DNA from: Viridibacterium sp047600765
Lineage (GTDB): Bacteria; Pseudomonadota; Gammaproteobacteria; Burkholderiales; Rhodocyclaceae
NCBI GenBank assembly: GCA_047600765.1
Contig: JASGKF010000001.1
Location: 806,001-870,000, forward strand
Direction of reading: 5' to 3'
DNA length: 64,000 nucleotides
Part shown: positions 20,671 to 29,247 of the stretch, in pieces
Numbering within the stretch: the stretch's first letter is position 1
Layout of the letters: the number at the start of each line of letters is the position of its first letter
Program-made: the position numbers and the translations under genes
Notes under the pieces: model-generated
Told to the model about the DNA's origin: nothing
The model's input: only the letters and a program-made list of their open reading frames with translations
The model's database searches: none

Positions 20671-21774
20671 TCAACCGCGTGCGTCGCCCCAGCGCAGGGT
20701 GCAACGGTCATCGCCCACGTAGGTCGTATGACCTGCACGATCCACGCAATAACGCGGCGAAACCACCATCTCGTTGAACAGCATGCCTTCACCGATACGG
20801 GTGTATTCGAACAGCACGCTGCGCGCCACGGTGGCATTGGCACGCAGATGGCTGCCATGGCCAATCCAGCTCGGCCCGATGATGGTCGAGCCCGGTTCGA
20901 TGCGCACGCTGGAGCCGATGTAGACCGGACCTTCGATCTTCACCTTGTCCCAATCGATGTGGGTGTTGAGGCCCACCCAGACACCGGGACGCACCTGCGT
21001 ACCCGGCATGTGCATCTCCTCGACTTCGCCGCGCAGCACGCGTTGCAGCACGGTCCAGTAGTCGGTGACGCGGCCGATGTCGATCCAGTTGAAGAAACGC
21101 TTCTGTGCAAAGAAGGGCTTCTCCAGCTTGACCAGCGAGGGGAAAAGTTCGCTGCCGATGTCATAGACCTTGCCGGACGGCACGAGGTCCAGCACGGCGG
21201 GTTCGAAGATGTAGATGCCGGTTGACGCCAGCGTCGACTTCGCTTCTTCAGGCGACGGCTTTTCCTGGAAGGAGATGATCTTGCCTTCCTTGTCGGAAAC
21301 GACGATGCCGTAGTTCTTCACCTCTTCGCGCGGCACGTCGAGCGCCACCACGCTGGCCAGTGCGCCCTTGGCCTGGTGCTCGGCCAGTGCTGCGGTAATG
21401 TCCAGGTCGATGATGGCGTCGCCGCACAAGACGATGGTCGTCTCGTCGAAGAAGCCGCTGTTGTCCTGGATGTGCTTCATGCCGCCCGCCGAGCCGATGG
21501 GCTTGGGCAGCATGTCGCCGTGTTCGCAGACGCCTTCGTAGGAGTAGCCGATCTCGACACCCCAGCGATGACCGTCACCGAAATACTCTTCGATCTTGCG
21601 GTGCATGAAGGCCACGTTGACCATGATCTGCTTGACGCCATGACGCGCCAGGTGCTCGATCAGGTATTCCATGACGGGCTTGCCCAGGATGGGGATCATG
21701 GGCTTGGGAATGTCCTTGGTCAGCGGACGTACCCGGGTGCCTTGCCCTGCGGCAAGAATCATTGCCTTTGCCAT
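20671..21774 (-). CDS. NDP-sugar pyrophosphorylase (sugar-1-phosphate nucleotidyltransferase)
   Basis: Makes a nucleotide sugar from a sugar-1-phosphate and NTP; 367 residues. The N-terminal Rossmann-like nucleotidyltransferase domain starts with MILAAGQGTRVRPLTKDIPK, the signature GxGTRxRPxTxxxPKPM. IVLCGDAIIDLD carries the metal-binding Asp, and EKP appears in ISFQEKPSPEEAK. The C-terminal third (from about residue 270) has hexapeptide-like repeats (PVYIGSSVRIEPGSTIIGPS) forming a left-handed beta helix. It resembles mannose-1-phosphate guanylyl- and glucose-1-phosphate nucleotidyltransferases; the sugar cannot be read from sequence. Likely use: exopolysaccharide or lipopolysaccharide precursors. 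Confidence 0.88.
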   Translation of the reverse strand: MAKAMILAAGQGTRVRPLTKDIPKPMIPILGKPVMEYLIEHLARHGVKQIMVNVAFMHRKIEEYFGDGHRWGVEIGYSYEGVCEHGDMLPKPIGSAGGMKHIQDNSGFFDETTIVLCGDAIIDLDITAALAEHQAKGALASVVALDVPREEVKNYGIVVSDKEGKIISFQEKPSPEEAKSTLASTGIYIFEPAVLDLVPSGKVYDIGSELFPSLVKLEKPFFAQKRFFNWIDIGRVTDYWTVLQRVLRGEVEEMHMPGTQVRPGVWVGLNTHIDWDKVKIEGPVYIGSSVRIEPGSTIIGPSWIGHGSHLRANATVARSVLFEYTRIGEGMLFNEMVVSPRYCVDRAGHTTYVGDDRCTLRWGDARG

Positions 21775-21968
21775 TACAGCCTCGATATCAGATTGCGTTC
21801 AGCGCGCCATTGTCCGGAGAGAACCGGTCGAACGGACGCGAAAAATGTCACGTCGGCAAGTATATGTCGCGAACGTGACAGTCCCTTTGCTACAGCGCCG
21901 TGTCCGCCCGAGAGGGCAGAACGCACAAATGATGACAATCGCATTACCGGCGCGCCCGACTGACGATC

Positions 21969-23432
21969 TCAGCCGCCCGTGCCGCCCACGGTCAGCCCTT
22001 CGAGGCGCAGCGTCGGTTGCCCCACACCCACGGGCACGCTCTGCCCTTCCTTGCCGCAGGTGCCCACACCCGGGTCGAGCTTCATGTCGTTGCCGATCAT
22101 GGTCACCTTGGTCAGTGCATCCGGGCCATTGCCGATGATGGTGGCGCCCTTGACGGGGTACTGGATCTTGCCGTTCTTGACCATGTAGGCCTCGGACGCC
22201 GAGAACACGAACTTGCCACTCGTGATGTCGACCTGACCACCGCCGAAGTTGGCGGCGTAGAGACCATCGTCGATCGACGCGATGATCTCTTCGGGACTCT
22301 TGTCGCCGCCCAGCATCAGCGTGTTGGTCATACGCGGCATGGGCAGATGCGCGAAGGATTCGCGACGGCCGTTGCCAGTGGGCGCAACGCCCATCAGGCG
22401 CGCATTCATGATGTCCTGCATGTAGCCGACGAGGATGCCGTCTTCGATGAGCGTGGTGCGGCGCGTCGGGTTGCCTTCGTCGTCGATGGTCAGTGAGCCG
22501 CGACGATCCGGCAGCGTGCCGTCGTCGACGACGGTGACGCCCTTGGCCGCGACCTGCTTGCCCATCATGCCGGCAAAGGCCGAACTGCCCTTGCGGTTGA
22601 AGTCGCCTTCGAGGCCGTGGCCGATGGCCTCGTGCAGCAGGATGCCGGGCCAGCCGCTGCCGAGCACGACCGTCATCACGCCAGCAGGTGCTGCGCGCGC
22701 AGCGAGGTTGGTGCGCGCCTGATGCGCGGCTTGTTGTGCGTAGGTCTTGAGCACCTCATCGCTGAAATGCGTCAGCGCGAGGCGGCCACCGCCGCCGGCC
22801 GAGCCTTGCTCGCGGCGGCCATTTTCTTCCATCACGACGGTGATCGACACACGCACCATGGGGCGCACGTCTGCGGCCATGTGGCCGTCGGAACGTGCAA
22901 CGAGCACGACTTCCCAGCTCGCACCGACGTAGGCCATGACCTGAGTGATGCGCGGGTCTTCGGCACGCGCCATGGCTTCGAGGCGTTCGAGCAGCTGGAC
23001 CTTCTCGGTGGCCGACAGGCCGGCGATGGGGTCCTGGTCGACGTAGAGCGGCATGGGTGCCGACTTCGCTGCGCCGACTTTCACCTTCTGCTTGCTGCCA
23101 GCGGCCGCAATGGCGCGCGTGATGTTCGCCGTTTCGGTCAGCGCCTTGAGGCCCAGATCGTCGGAATACGCAAACGCCGTCTTGTCACCCGCCACGGCAC
23201 GCACGCCGACGCCCTGCTCAATGCTGAAGCTGCCGGACTTGACGATGCCTTCCTCCAGGCTCCAGCCTTCGGCGCGCTGGTACTGGAAGTACAGGTCGGC
23301 GTAATCGACCTTGTGCGTCATGATCGACGCCAGCACTTTCGACAGATCGGCTTCGGTGAGGCCCGCAGGTTCGAGCAGCAGGCTGCGTGCGGTGTCGAGC
23401 GACTTGAGCGGCGGAATGGTGATGGCATTCAT
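21969..23432 (-). CDS. tldD: Metalloprotease TldD
   Basis: A 487-residue subunit of the TldD/TldE zinc protease, which threads and cleaves unfolded peptides and matures modified peptides such as microcins. The zinc-binding HEAIGHGLEGD motif is present, within SGWPGILLHEAIGHGLEGDF. The C-terminal GTCGKEGQSVPVGVGQPTLR is the family end. ATG 23432 gives the family-typical start; the frame is open further upstream into ubiA but without similarity. The partner tldE (pmbA) is not in this window. It follows ubiA by four bases. Confidence 0.94.
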   Translation of the reverse strand: MNAITIPPLKSLDTARSLLLEPAGLTEADLSKVLASIMTHKVDYADLYFQYQRAEGWSLEEGIVKSGSFSIEQGVGVRAVAGDKTAFAYSDDLGLKALTETANITRAIAAAGSKQKVKVGAAKSAPMPLYVDQDPIAGLSATEKVQLLERLEAMARAEDPRITQVMAYVGASWEVVLVARSDGHMAADVRPMVRVSITVVMEENGRREQGSAGGGGRLALTHFSDEVLKTYAQQAAHQARTNLAARAAPAGVMTVVLGSGWPGILLHEAIGHGLEGDFNRKGSSAFAGMMGKQVAAKGVTVVDDGTLPDRRGSLTIDDEGNPTRRTTLIEDGILVGYMQDIMNARLMGVAPTGNGRRESFAHLPMPRMTNTLMLGGDKSPEEIIASIDDGLYAANFGGGQVDITSGKFVFSASEAYMVKNGKIQYPVKGATIIGNGPDALTKVTMIGNDMKLDPGVGTCGKEGQSVPVGVGQPTLRLEGLTVGGTGG

Positions 23433-23436
23433 GGGG

Positions 23437-24327
23437 TCAGAGATTCCCGTGGTTGCGTAGCAGGTAGTCGAGCGCCAGACCGGCAAATACCGCGGCACCG
23501 AACCAGTTGTTGTGCAGGAAGGCGTGAAAGCAGCGTGCGCGATCACGTTCCCGGATCAGGGTGTAGTGGTAGCCGGCAATCCCGGCCGCCACGGCCAAAC
23601 CAAGATGGTAGACCAGCCCGAGTCCCGACAAGTGCCCGACCCAGACCAGCAGCGCCAGCGTCACGGTGTAGCACAGCATCACCGCCGCCACGTCGAAGCG
23701 GCCGAAGGTGATGGCCGAGGTACGGATGCCGATACGCAGATCGTCCGGTCTATCGACCATGGCGTATTCCGTATCGTAGGCCACGGCCCAGAACACGTTG
23801 GCCAGCAACATCAGCCAGGCCTCCAGCGGCACGGCCCCCAGATGCGCCGCAAAGCCCATCGGAATGCCGAAACCGAAGGCAATGCCGAGGTAGGCCTGCG
23901 GAATCGCCAGGAAGCGCTTGGTGAAGGGATAGCTGCCGGCCAGCAGCAGTGCCGGCACGGACAGCAGGATCACCAGCCGATCCAGCGGCAGGATGATCAC
24001 GAAGGCGGTCAGCGACAGCCCGGCGGCCAGCAGAAGGGCTTCCTTGGGGCTCACCTCGCCCGTCACCAGCGGCCGGCCACGCGTGCGTTCGACCTCCCCG
24101 TCAAAACCGCGATCCGCCCAGTCGTTGATGACGCAGCCGGCCGAGCGCATCAGCACTGTGCCGAGCACGAAGATCCACACCACCAGCGGTGACGGAATGC
24201 CCTTGCTGGACACCCATAGTGCCCACAGCGTGGGCCACAGCAGCAGCAGGATGCCGATGGGTTTGTCCAGCCGCATCAGGCGTTCGTAGGCCTGCAGGCG
24301 CTGGCCAAGGCTGATGGGGCCACTCAT
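23437..24327 (-). CDS. ubiA: 4-hydroxybenzoate octaprenyltransferase UbiA
   Basis: Membrane prenyltransferase that attaches the polyprenyl tail to 4-hydroxybenzoate in ubiquinone synthesis; 296 residues with about eight membrane segments. The first Asp-rich motif is INDWADRGFDGEVERTRGRP and the second is DTEYAMVDRPDDLRIG. ATG 24327 overlaps the ubiC stop by four bases (ATGA). Operon order ubiC-ubiA-tldD. Confidence 0.95.
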   Translation of the reverse strand: MSGPISLGQRLQAYERLMRLDKPIGILLLLWPTLWALWVSSKGIPSPLVVWIFVLGTVLMRSAGCVINDWADRGFDGEVERTRGRPLVTGEVSPKEALLLAAGLSLTAFVIILPLDRLVILLSVPALLLAGSYPFTKRFLAIPQAYLGIAFGFGIPMGFAAHLGAVPLEAWLMLLANVFWAVAYDTEYAMVDRPDDLRIGIRTSAITFGRFDVAAVMLCYTVTLALLVWVGHLSGLGLVYHLGLAVAAGIAGYHYTLIRERDRARCFHAFLHNNWFGAAVFAGLALDYLLRNHGNL

Positions 24328-24875
24328 CGCCGCAACTCCCGGATGGCAGGCAGGAACACCTCGCACACGATCAGCGGCTCACCGCGCCGCAAGAAGGCTG
24401 AACGTCGCGCCCACAGGGGCTCGCCAAGGCTGATGCCCGCCGCCGCACAGGCCCTGGCATGGCGACTGTCGCGCCCGTCCAGCCGGCGCTGCGTCAGAGC
24501 CCCGCGCCGCACCTGCGGGTCGGCGAACAGCGCCGCCCCCAGCGGACGGTTGCCGATGCCGGCGAAGACGCCCCAGGCACGACGCAGGCTATGCCGCGCC
24601 AGCAATGACCGCGCATAGACCACGGGAATCCCGTCGGCCAGCAACAACACCTCGCGCAAGACCACGCGCTGACCCGGCCTGGCCCCCAGCAACAGGGATT
24701 CGTCACGATGCACCGAAGTCTGATGCTGGCTCAGCACCCGCACCGTCAGCCGCGCGCAACGACGCTGCAGCCGGGCCGTCAGCGACGCCCGGTCTGTCAG
24801 CCAGCTATGCAGGGGATGTGCCGCGGAAGGCGGCGGGCAGGACCAGCGCCCGCGCGAGAGACAGTGATTCGACAT
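24324..24875 (-). CDS. ubiC: Chorismate pyruvate-lyase UbiC
   Basis: Converts chorismate to 4-hydroxybenzoate and pyruvate, the first committed step of ubiquinone synthesis; 183 residues. Family marks are WLTDRASLTARLQ, the central VVLREVLLLADGIPVVYARS, and EPLWARRSAFLRRGEPLIVCEVFLP near the end (Glu active-site region). ATG 24875 is used; a GTG at 24884 is in frame. It is directly coupled to ubiA, so the two enzymes make and prenylate the same intermediate. Confidence 0.92.
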   Translation of the reverse strand: MSNHCLSRGRWSCPPPSAAHPLHSWLTDRASLTARLQRRCARLTVRVLSQHQTSVHRDESLLLGARPGQRVVLREVLLLADGIPVVYARSLLARHSLRRAWGVFAGIGNRPLGAALFADPQVRRGALTQRRLDGRDSRHARACAAAGISLGEPLWARRSAFLRRGEPLIVCEVFLPAIRELRR

Positions 24876-25086
24876 GAGGCCCACATGATACCCGCCTGCC
24901 TGCCCAGCCGCCGGTCGCCGGGGCCGGGCACGGCGGCCGATCCGGCCCGGAACGCTTCAAGTCAGCCCCGCTCCGTTCCGTAAATCCTTCATGCGTGTTG
25001 CCTCCGGCCCGCAAGCCCAAGTGTCGGCCAGCCACCCCGACCGCCCGCAGCAGCACGCCATGACAACCACAAGCGGAGTCCGCAAC

Positions 25087-25914
25087 ATGAGCCCCATAGA
25101 GCGCCTGTTCCTCAACATCCCCACCCTGCCCAGCATCCCCCGCGTCGTGCAGGAGCTCATCACCACCCTGGGGAATGACGACGCCGATATCGGCGCCCTG
25201 GTGAGCAAGGTCAAGCAGGACCAGGCGCTGTCCGCACGCGTGCTGCGCCTCGCCAATTCCAGCCACTACGGCTCGCGGCACAAAGTGGGGGCCATCGACG
25301 ACGCTGTCGCCCTGATCGGCCTCAACGCCCTGCGCACCCTGGTCATCGCCTCGGGCGTCAGCGGCGCCTTCGCCAACATTCCCGGCATCGACCTCAAGCT
25401 GTTCTGGCGGCACGCCGGGCAAAGCGCCCTGATTGCCCGCAGCATTGGCCGCAAGGCCCGCCTGAACGCCGAATTCGCCTACACCGCCGCCCTCATGCAC
25501 CGCATCGGCCAGTTGCTGATCAACACCGCCTACCCCAGCGTGGCGAAGGAAATCGCCGCGGAAAACCACGACCTCGACGTCACCGAACTGGCGAGCATCG
25601 AACACACCCACCTGCAACTCGACCACTGCGAAGTCAGCGCCGAACTCGCGCATCGCTGGCACTTCCCGGCGGCCATCCAGAATGCCCTGCGCTGGTATGC
25701 CGACCCGCTGCAGGAACAGGCCGGCCCCTATGCCGGCGTCGTGCATCTGGCTACGCAGATCACCCTTGGCCTGGAGCACGGTGAAGACGACGCCAGCATC
25801 GCCGGCAGCCTGTCCGCCCCCTTGCTGCAGAAACTCGTGCTCGACGGGCACGACTGGGAAAGTGAAATCGAAACCGCACGGGATGCGCAGCAATCTGCAA
25901 CAGAAATCGCCTGA
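25087..25914 (+). CDS. HDOD domain protein
   Basis: A 275-residue signalling protein whose single HDOD domain spans nearly all of it (LPSIPRVVQELITTL, then KVKQDQALSARVLRLANSSH and AVALIGLNALRTLVIASG). HDOD is a catalytically degenerate relative of HD phosphohydrolases; the usual HD dyad is absent here. It often acts in cyclic-di-GMP, motility or stress circuits. ATG 25087 has GCGGAG eight bases upstream; ATG 25060 and ATG 24991 are possible earlier starts. It is divergent from ubiC. No partner domain is present, so the regulatory target is unknown. Confidence 0.86.
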   Translation: MSPIERLFLNIPTLPSIPRVVQELITTLGNDDADIGALVSKVKQDQALSARVLRLANSSHYGSRHKVGAIDDAVALIGLNALRTLVIASGVSGAFANIPGIDLKLFWRHAGQSALIARSIGRKARLNAEFAYTAALMHRIGQLLINTAYPSVAKEIAAENHDLDVTELASIEHTHLQLDHCEVSAELAHRWHFPAAIQNALRWYADPLQEQAGPYAGVVHLATQITLGLEHGEDDASIAGSLSAPLLQKLVLDGHDWESEIETARDAQQSATEIA

Positions 25915-26041
25915 TGCGGGAAACCCGCCCCTGCCCCGGCTGATGTCCCCGCCAGCACGCCAGACGGAATACCGTGGCAGCCTGCACGCTGCCGTGCAGC
26001 GCAGCTATCACCTGTCATGCCCGAGGGCTACACTTCAAGTC

Positions 26042-26836
26042 ATGAACACACGCCTCATGCGGTGGCGCTGCCAGCTCCTGATCCCTGCCCTGGCCCTGCT
26101 CGCGAGCCTCACGGCCAGCGCGGAGGAAGCCGCTGTGCAGGTCGTCTACGACCTGCGCCCTCCGCTCGTGGTCCGCGAAGGCGACAGTCTCGGCGGCAGC
26201 ATAGGCAGCGTCGCCCTCAACGCCCTGCGTGCCGCAAACATACGCTTCAGCCTGCAGGAAGTGCCGGTACGCCGCCAGCTCAACATGGTCGAGGACAACC
26301 GCCAGGTCGTCTGCGCGGTCGGTCGCATCAAGACGACGGAGCGCGAGCGGCGCGGCTGGTTCTCGCACGCACTGGGCCAATCGCGCGGCTATGTGGCCCT
26401 GGTGCGGCAAGGCGAGCCGATGCCGCAGCCACCCAGCCTGTCGCTGTGGGCCAATGACCCCAAGCTGGACTGGGGCGTGCAGGCCGGTCTGCACTACAGC
26501 GACCAAATCGACCAATTGCGCACGGCGGCCCGCGCACAGGTATCGACCTTCAACGCCAACCACCAGCACTTCGCTGACCTGCTGATGGCGCAGCGCATCG
26601 ACTTCGTGATCCTGCAGGCCGACGAAGCCGCCGAGATCCTGCTGCACAACGCGGCCGCCGCAAAAACCCTGCGCATCATCGAGCTCACCGATATCGGTGC
26701 CGTAGAGCAACGCCACTTTTATTGCAGCCGCCGTCTGCCCGACACCCAGCGCCGGGCGCTCGACGAAGCCATCGCCAAGCTGCTGCAACCTGCCAAGCCG
26801 ACACCCACTACGCGCGCCCCGCAACGCAAACCCTGA
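26042..26836 (+). CDS. Periplasmic solute-binding-like protein (SBP family 3 fold)
   Basis: A 264-residue exported protein with a signal peptide (LLIPALALLASLTASAEE). It resembles amino-acid-type binding proteins: VQVVYDLRPPLVVREG at the front, a mid-region LQEVPVRRQLNMVEDNRQVV, and DFVILQADEAAEILL in the second lobe. No transporter genes flank it, so it may be a sensor or orphan rather than a true uptake component. The tail from about 250 is proline/threonine-rich. It ends 19 bases from the convergent recG. Confidence 0.62.
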   Translation: MNTRLMRWRCQLLIPALALLASLTASAEEAAVQVVYDLRPPLVVREGDSLGGSIGSVALNALRAANIRFSLQEVPVRRQLNMVEDNRQVVCAVGRIKTTERERRGWFSHALGQSRGYVALVRQGEPMPQPPSLSLWANDPKLDWGVQAGLHYSDQIDQLRTAARAQVSTFNANHQHFADLLMAQRIDFVILQADEAAEILLHNAAAAKTLRIIELTDIGAVEQRHFYCSRRLPDTQRRALDEAIAKLLQPAKPTPTTRAPQRKP

Positions 26837-26855
26837 AGCGCAAGCCCTAGACCGC

Positions 26856-29063
26856 TCAGGCTTTCAGCAACTCTGCCCGTCCGCCGAACCAGCGCTCCAG
26901 CAGCCGCTCAGCCGCCTCCGGGTGCTCAGCCAGCATGCGCGCCGCGAGCTCTTGCGCTTTCTCCACCAGGTCAACGTCCGCATCCGGATCGGCATAGCGC
27001 AGCAACTGCGCACCGCTCTGCCGCGCGCCGATGAATTCGCCCGGGCCACGCAACTGCAGGTCACGCCGTGCAATCTCGAAGCCATCCGTGGTCTCGTAGA
27101 TGGCCTTGAGACGCTCGCGCCCGTTCTGAGACAGCGGCTGTGCATAGATCAGCACGCAGCTTGATGCCGCCGCACCGCGGCCGACGCGGCCACGCAACTG
27201 GTGCAGTTGCGCGAGACCGAAGCGCTCGGCGTGCTCGATGACCATGAGACTGGCATTCGGCACGTCAACGCCGACCTCGATGACCGTCGTCGCCACCAGC
27301 AACTGCACCTCGTTGCGCAGGAAGGCCTCCATCACCGCGGCTTTCTCCGCAGGCTTCAGACGACCATGCACGAGGCCCACCTTCAACTCCGGCAGCTCGG
27401 TCGTCAGACGCTCGAAAGTCTCCTGTGCAGCCTTCAGTTGCAGGGACTCGCGCTCAGGCGAGCCGCCGGGCCGCCCCAAGGCTCGCCTGGCCCCCTTGGA
27501 GGGCGGTTCTGCCGCTTCTGCAGAACCGGGGGCCGTCGCCTCCTCGATCAGGGGGCAGACCCAGTAGGCCTGGCGCCCTTCCACACAGGCATCACGCACG
27601 CGCGCGATCACCTCGTCGCGGCGCGCGTCGGAGACCAGCCGCGTCATGATCGGCGTGCGTCCCGGCGGCAGTTCGTCGAGCACCGACACATCGAGGTCGG
27701 CCATGTAGCTCATCGCCAGGGTGCGCGGGATGGGCGTCGCACTCATCATCAGCATGTGCGGCAAGGCGCCGTTGACCTTCTCGCGCAGGGCCAGACGCTG
27801 CCGCACACCGAAGCGGTGTTGCTCGTCGACTACAGCCAGCCCCAGTCGCGCCAGCAGCACATCGTCCTCGATCAGCGCATGCGTGCCGACCGCCAGCAGC
27901 GCCTCGCCCGATGCCAGCAAGGCACGGTTCGCTTCGCGGTCCTTCTTCTTCTGTGAGCCTGACAGCCAGGCCACCTGCAACCCCAGCGGTGCCAGCCATG
28001 CCGCCAGCTTGCGGTAATGCTGTTCGGCAAGGATCTCGGTCGGCGCCATCAGTGCAGCCTGATAACCATGCTCGGCCGCCTGCAGCATGGCCAACGCCGC
28101 CACGATGGTCTTGCCGCTGCCCACGTCGCCCTGCAGCAAGCGCTGCATGGGGTGCGGCTGGGCAAGGTCCGCCGCAATCTCGTCAACGGCACGTCGCTGC
28201 GCACCGGTCAGTGCGAATGGCAAGGCCGCCAGCAGCCCTTGCGCGAGCCTGCCGGTGGGGGGCAAGGACGGTGCGCGGTGCTGGCGGCGCTCGGCATACG
28301 CACGCCGCAGCGAAATCTGCTGTGCCAGCAACTCGTCGAACTTGATGCGACGCCAGGCCGGATGATCGCGCTCATCCAGCGCCGTGATGGACGCATCGGG
28401 TGGCGGCTGGTGCAGGTGGCGCAGGCTGCGCTCCCAACCCGGCAGGCGCAGCGCCTTGCGCCAGTCATCCGGCAAATGGTCTGCCAGATTGCAGCGCTCG
28501 AAAGCGCGGCTGATGAGCTTGCGCAAAGCCGATTGCGCCAGCCCCGCGGTCGTGGGGTAAACCGGCGTCAGCGCCGCTGGCAGCGCGTGCCCCTCCGACA
28601 AGGTTTGCGTTCGGGGGTGCACCATCTCCTCGCCCCAGAAACCGCCACGCACTTCGCCGAAGGCACGGATGCGCGCACCGGCTTCAAGCTGCTTGACGAC
28701 CGAAGGATAGAAATTGAGATAGCGCAGCGTCAGCACGCCCGTGTCGTCGCGCAAACGCACCAGCAGCTGGCGACGCGGGCGAAAGGTCACCTCGGCATGC
28801 TCGACCACGCCCGCCACCTGCACCGGCGCGCCCGGTTTGAGCTCGGCAATCGGCACCAGCTGCGTCTCGTCCTCGTAGCGCAGCGGCAGGTGCAGCAGCA
28901 GGTCGGCTTCGCGTGCGATGCCCAGCTTTGCCAGGCGGCCTTGCAGGGCGGAAGTCTTGCGGACTGGAGGGGCGGGAGGGGCGGCGGACACGGCGAAATG
29001 ATAGCCGCAAGAGGCCGCCAGCTCGCGGCCCGCCTGCGTCGCCGGGCAGTTGACCGGTTCCAC
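26856..29063 (-). CDS. recG: ATP-dependent DNA helicase RecG
   Basis: Branch-migration helicase that remodels stalled forks and Holliday junctions; 735 residues from GTG 29063, with GTG 28991 as an alternative. The N-terminal wedge/OB domain includes LLLHLPLRYEDET. Walker A is GDVGSGKT, the DEQH box is in AVVDEQHRFGVRQR, and later motifs include MMSATPIPRTLAM and QLRGRVGRG. Between CPLIEE and SLQLKAAQETF there is an extra stretch of about 30 residues rich in A, P, G and R. It is encoded by a palindromic GC-rich repeat and absent from the usual family alignment at this place. Confidence 0.94.
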   Translation of the reverse strand: MEPVNCPATQAGRELAASCGYHFAVSAAPPAPPVRKTSALQGRLAKLGIAREADLLLHLPLRYEDETQLVPIAELKPGAPVQVAGVVEHAEVTFRPRRQLLVRLRDDTGVLTLRYLNFYPSVVKQLEAGARIRAFGEVRGGFWGEEMVHPRTQTLSEGHALPAALTPVYPTTAGLAQSALRKLISRAFERCNLADHLPDDWRKALRLPGWERSLRHLHQPPPDASITALDERDHPAWRRIKFDELLAQQISLRRAYAERRQHRAPSLPPTGRLAQGLLAALPFALTGAQRRAVDEIAADLAQPHPMQRLLQGDVGSGKTIVAALAMLQAAEHGYQAALMAPTEILAEQHYRKLAAWLAPLGLQVAWLSGSQKKKDREANRALLASGEALLAVGTHALIEDDVLLARLGLAVVDEQHRFGVRQRLALREKVNGALPHMLMMSATPIPRTLAMSYMADLDVSVLDELPPGRTPIMTRLVSDARRDEVIARVRDACVEGRQAYWVCPLIEEATAPGSAEAAEPPSKGARRALGRPGGSPERESLQLKAAQETFERLTTELPELKVGLVHGRLKPAEKAAVMEAFLRNEVQLLVATTVIEVGVDVPNASLMVIEHAERFGLAQLHQLRGRVGRGAAASSCVLIYAQPLSQNGRERLKAIYETTDGFEIARRDLQLRGPGEFIGARQSGAQLLRYADPDADVDLVEKAQELAARMLAEHPEAAERLLERWFGGRAELLKA
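27450..27540. repeat. In-frame palindromic insertion within recG
   Basis: About 90 bases contain two hairpins (GGCGAGCC/GGCTCGCC and GGTTCTGC/GCAGAACC) inside the helicase-domain coding sequence. They encode EPPSKGARRALGRPGG and flanks. The boundaries coincide with an exact gap relative to the canonical RecG sequence (LIEE then SLQLKAAQ). It resembles the PPSGGGLGR-coding repeat at 9810-9840. Confidence 0.65.
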
Positions 29064-29247
29064 GAAAACCTGTCATCCGCCTCGCCCGGCCGCATATCCG
29101 GAGTTTTATTAATTCCACCTGACGAAACAAAAACGACACCAAAAACTCACGTTTCGCAGTGCAGTATTGCGGGCCCGATGCTGCCTTGGGCGGCGTCGGC
29201 TTACACCGGATACCCCGGCAACATTGCAAGACCAGACAGGAGAGCAT

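Noticed and set aside
26042..26836. Uptake ABC transporter locus around the binding-like protein
   Set aside because: No permease or ATPase gene adjoins it; the flanking genes are an HDOD protein and recG.
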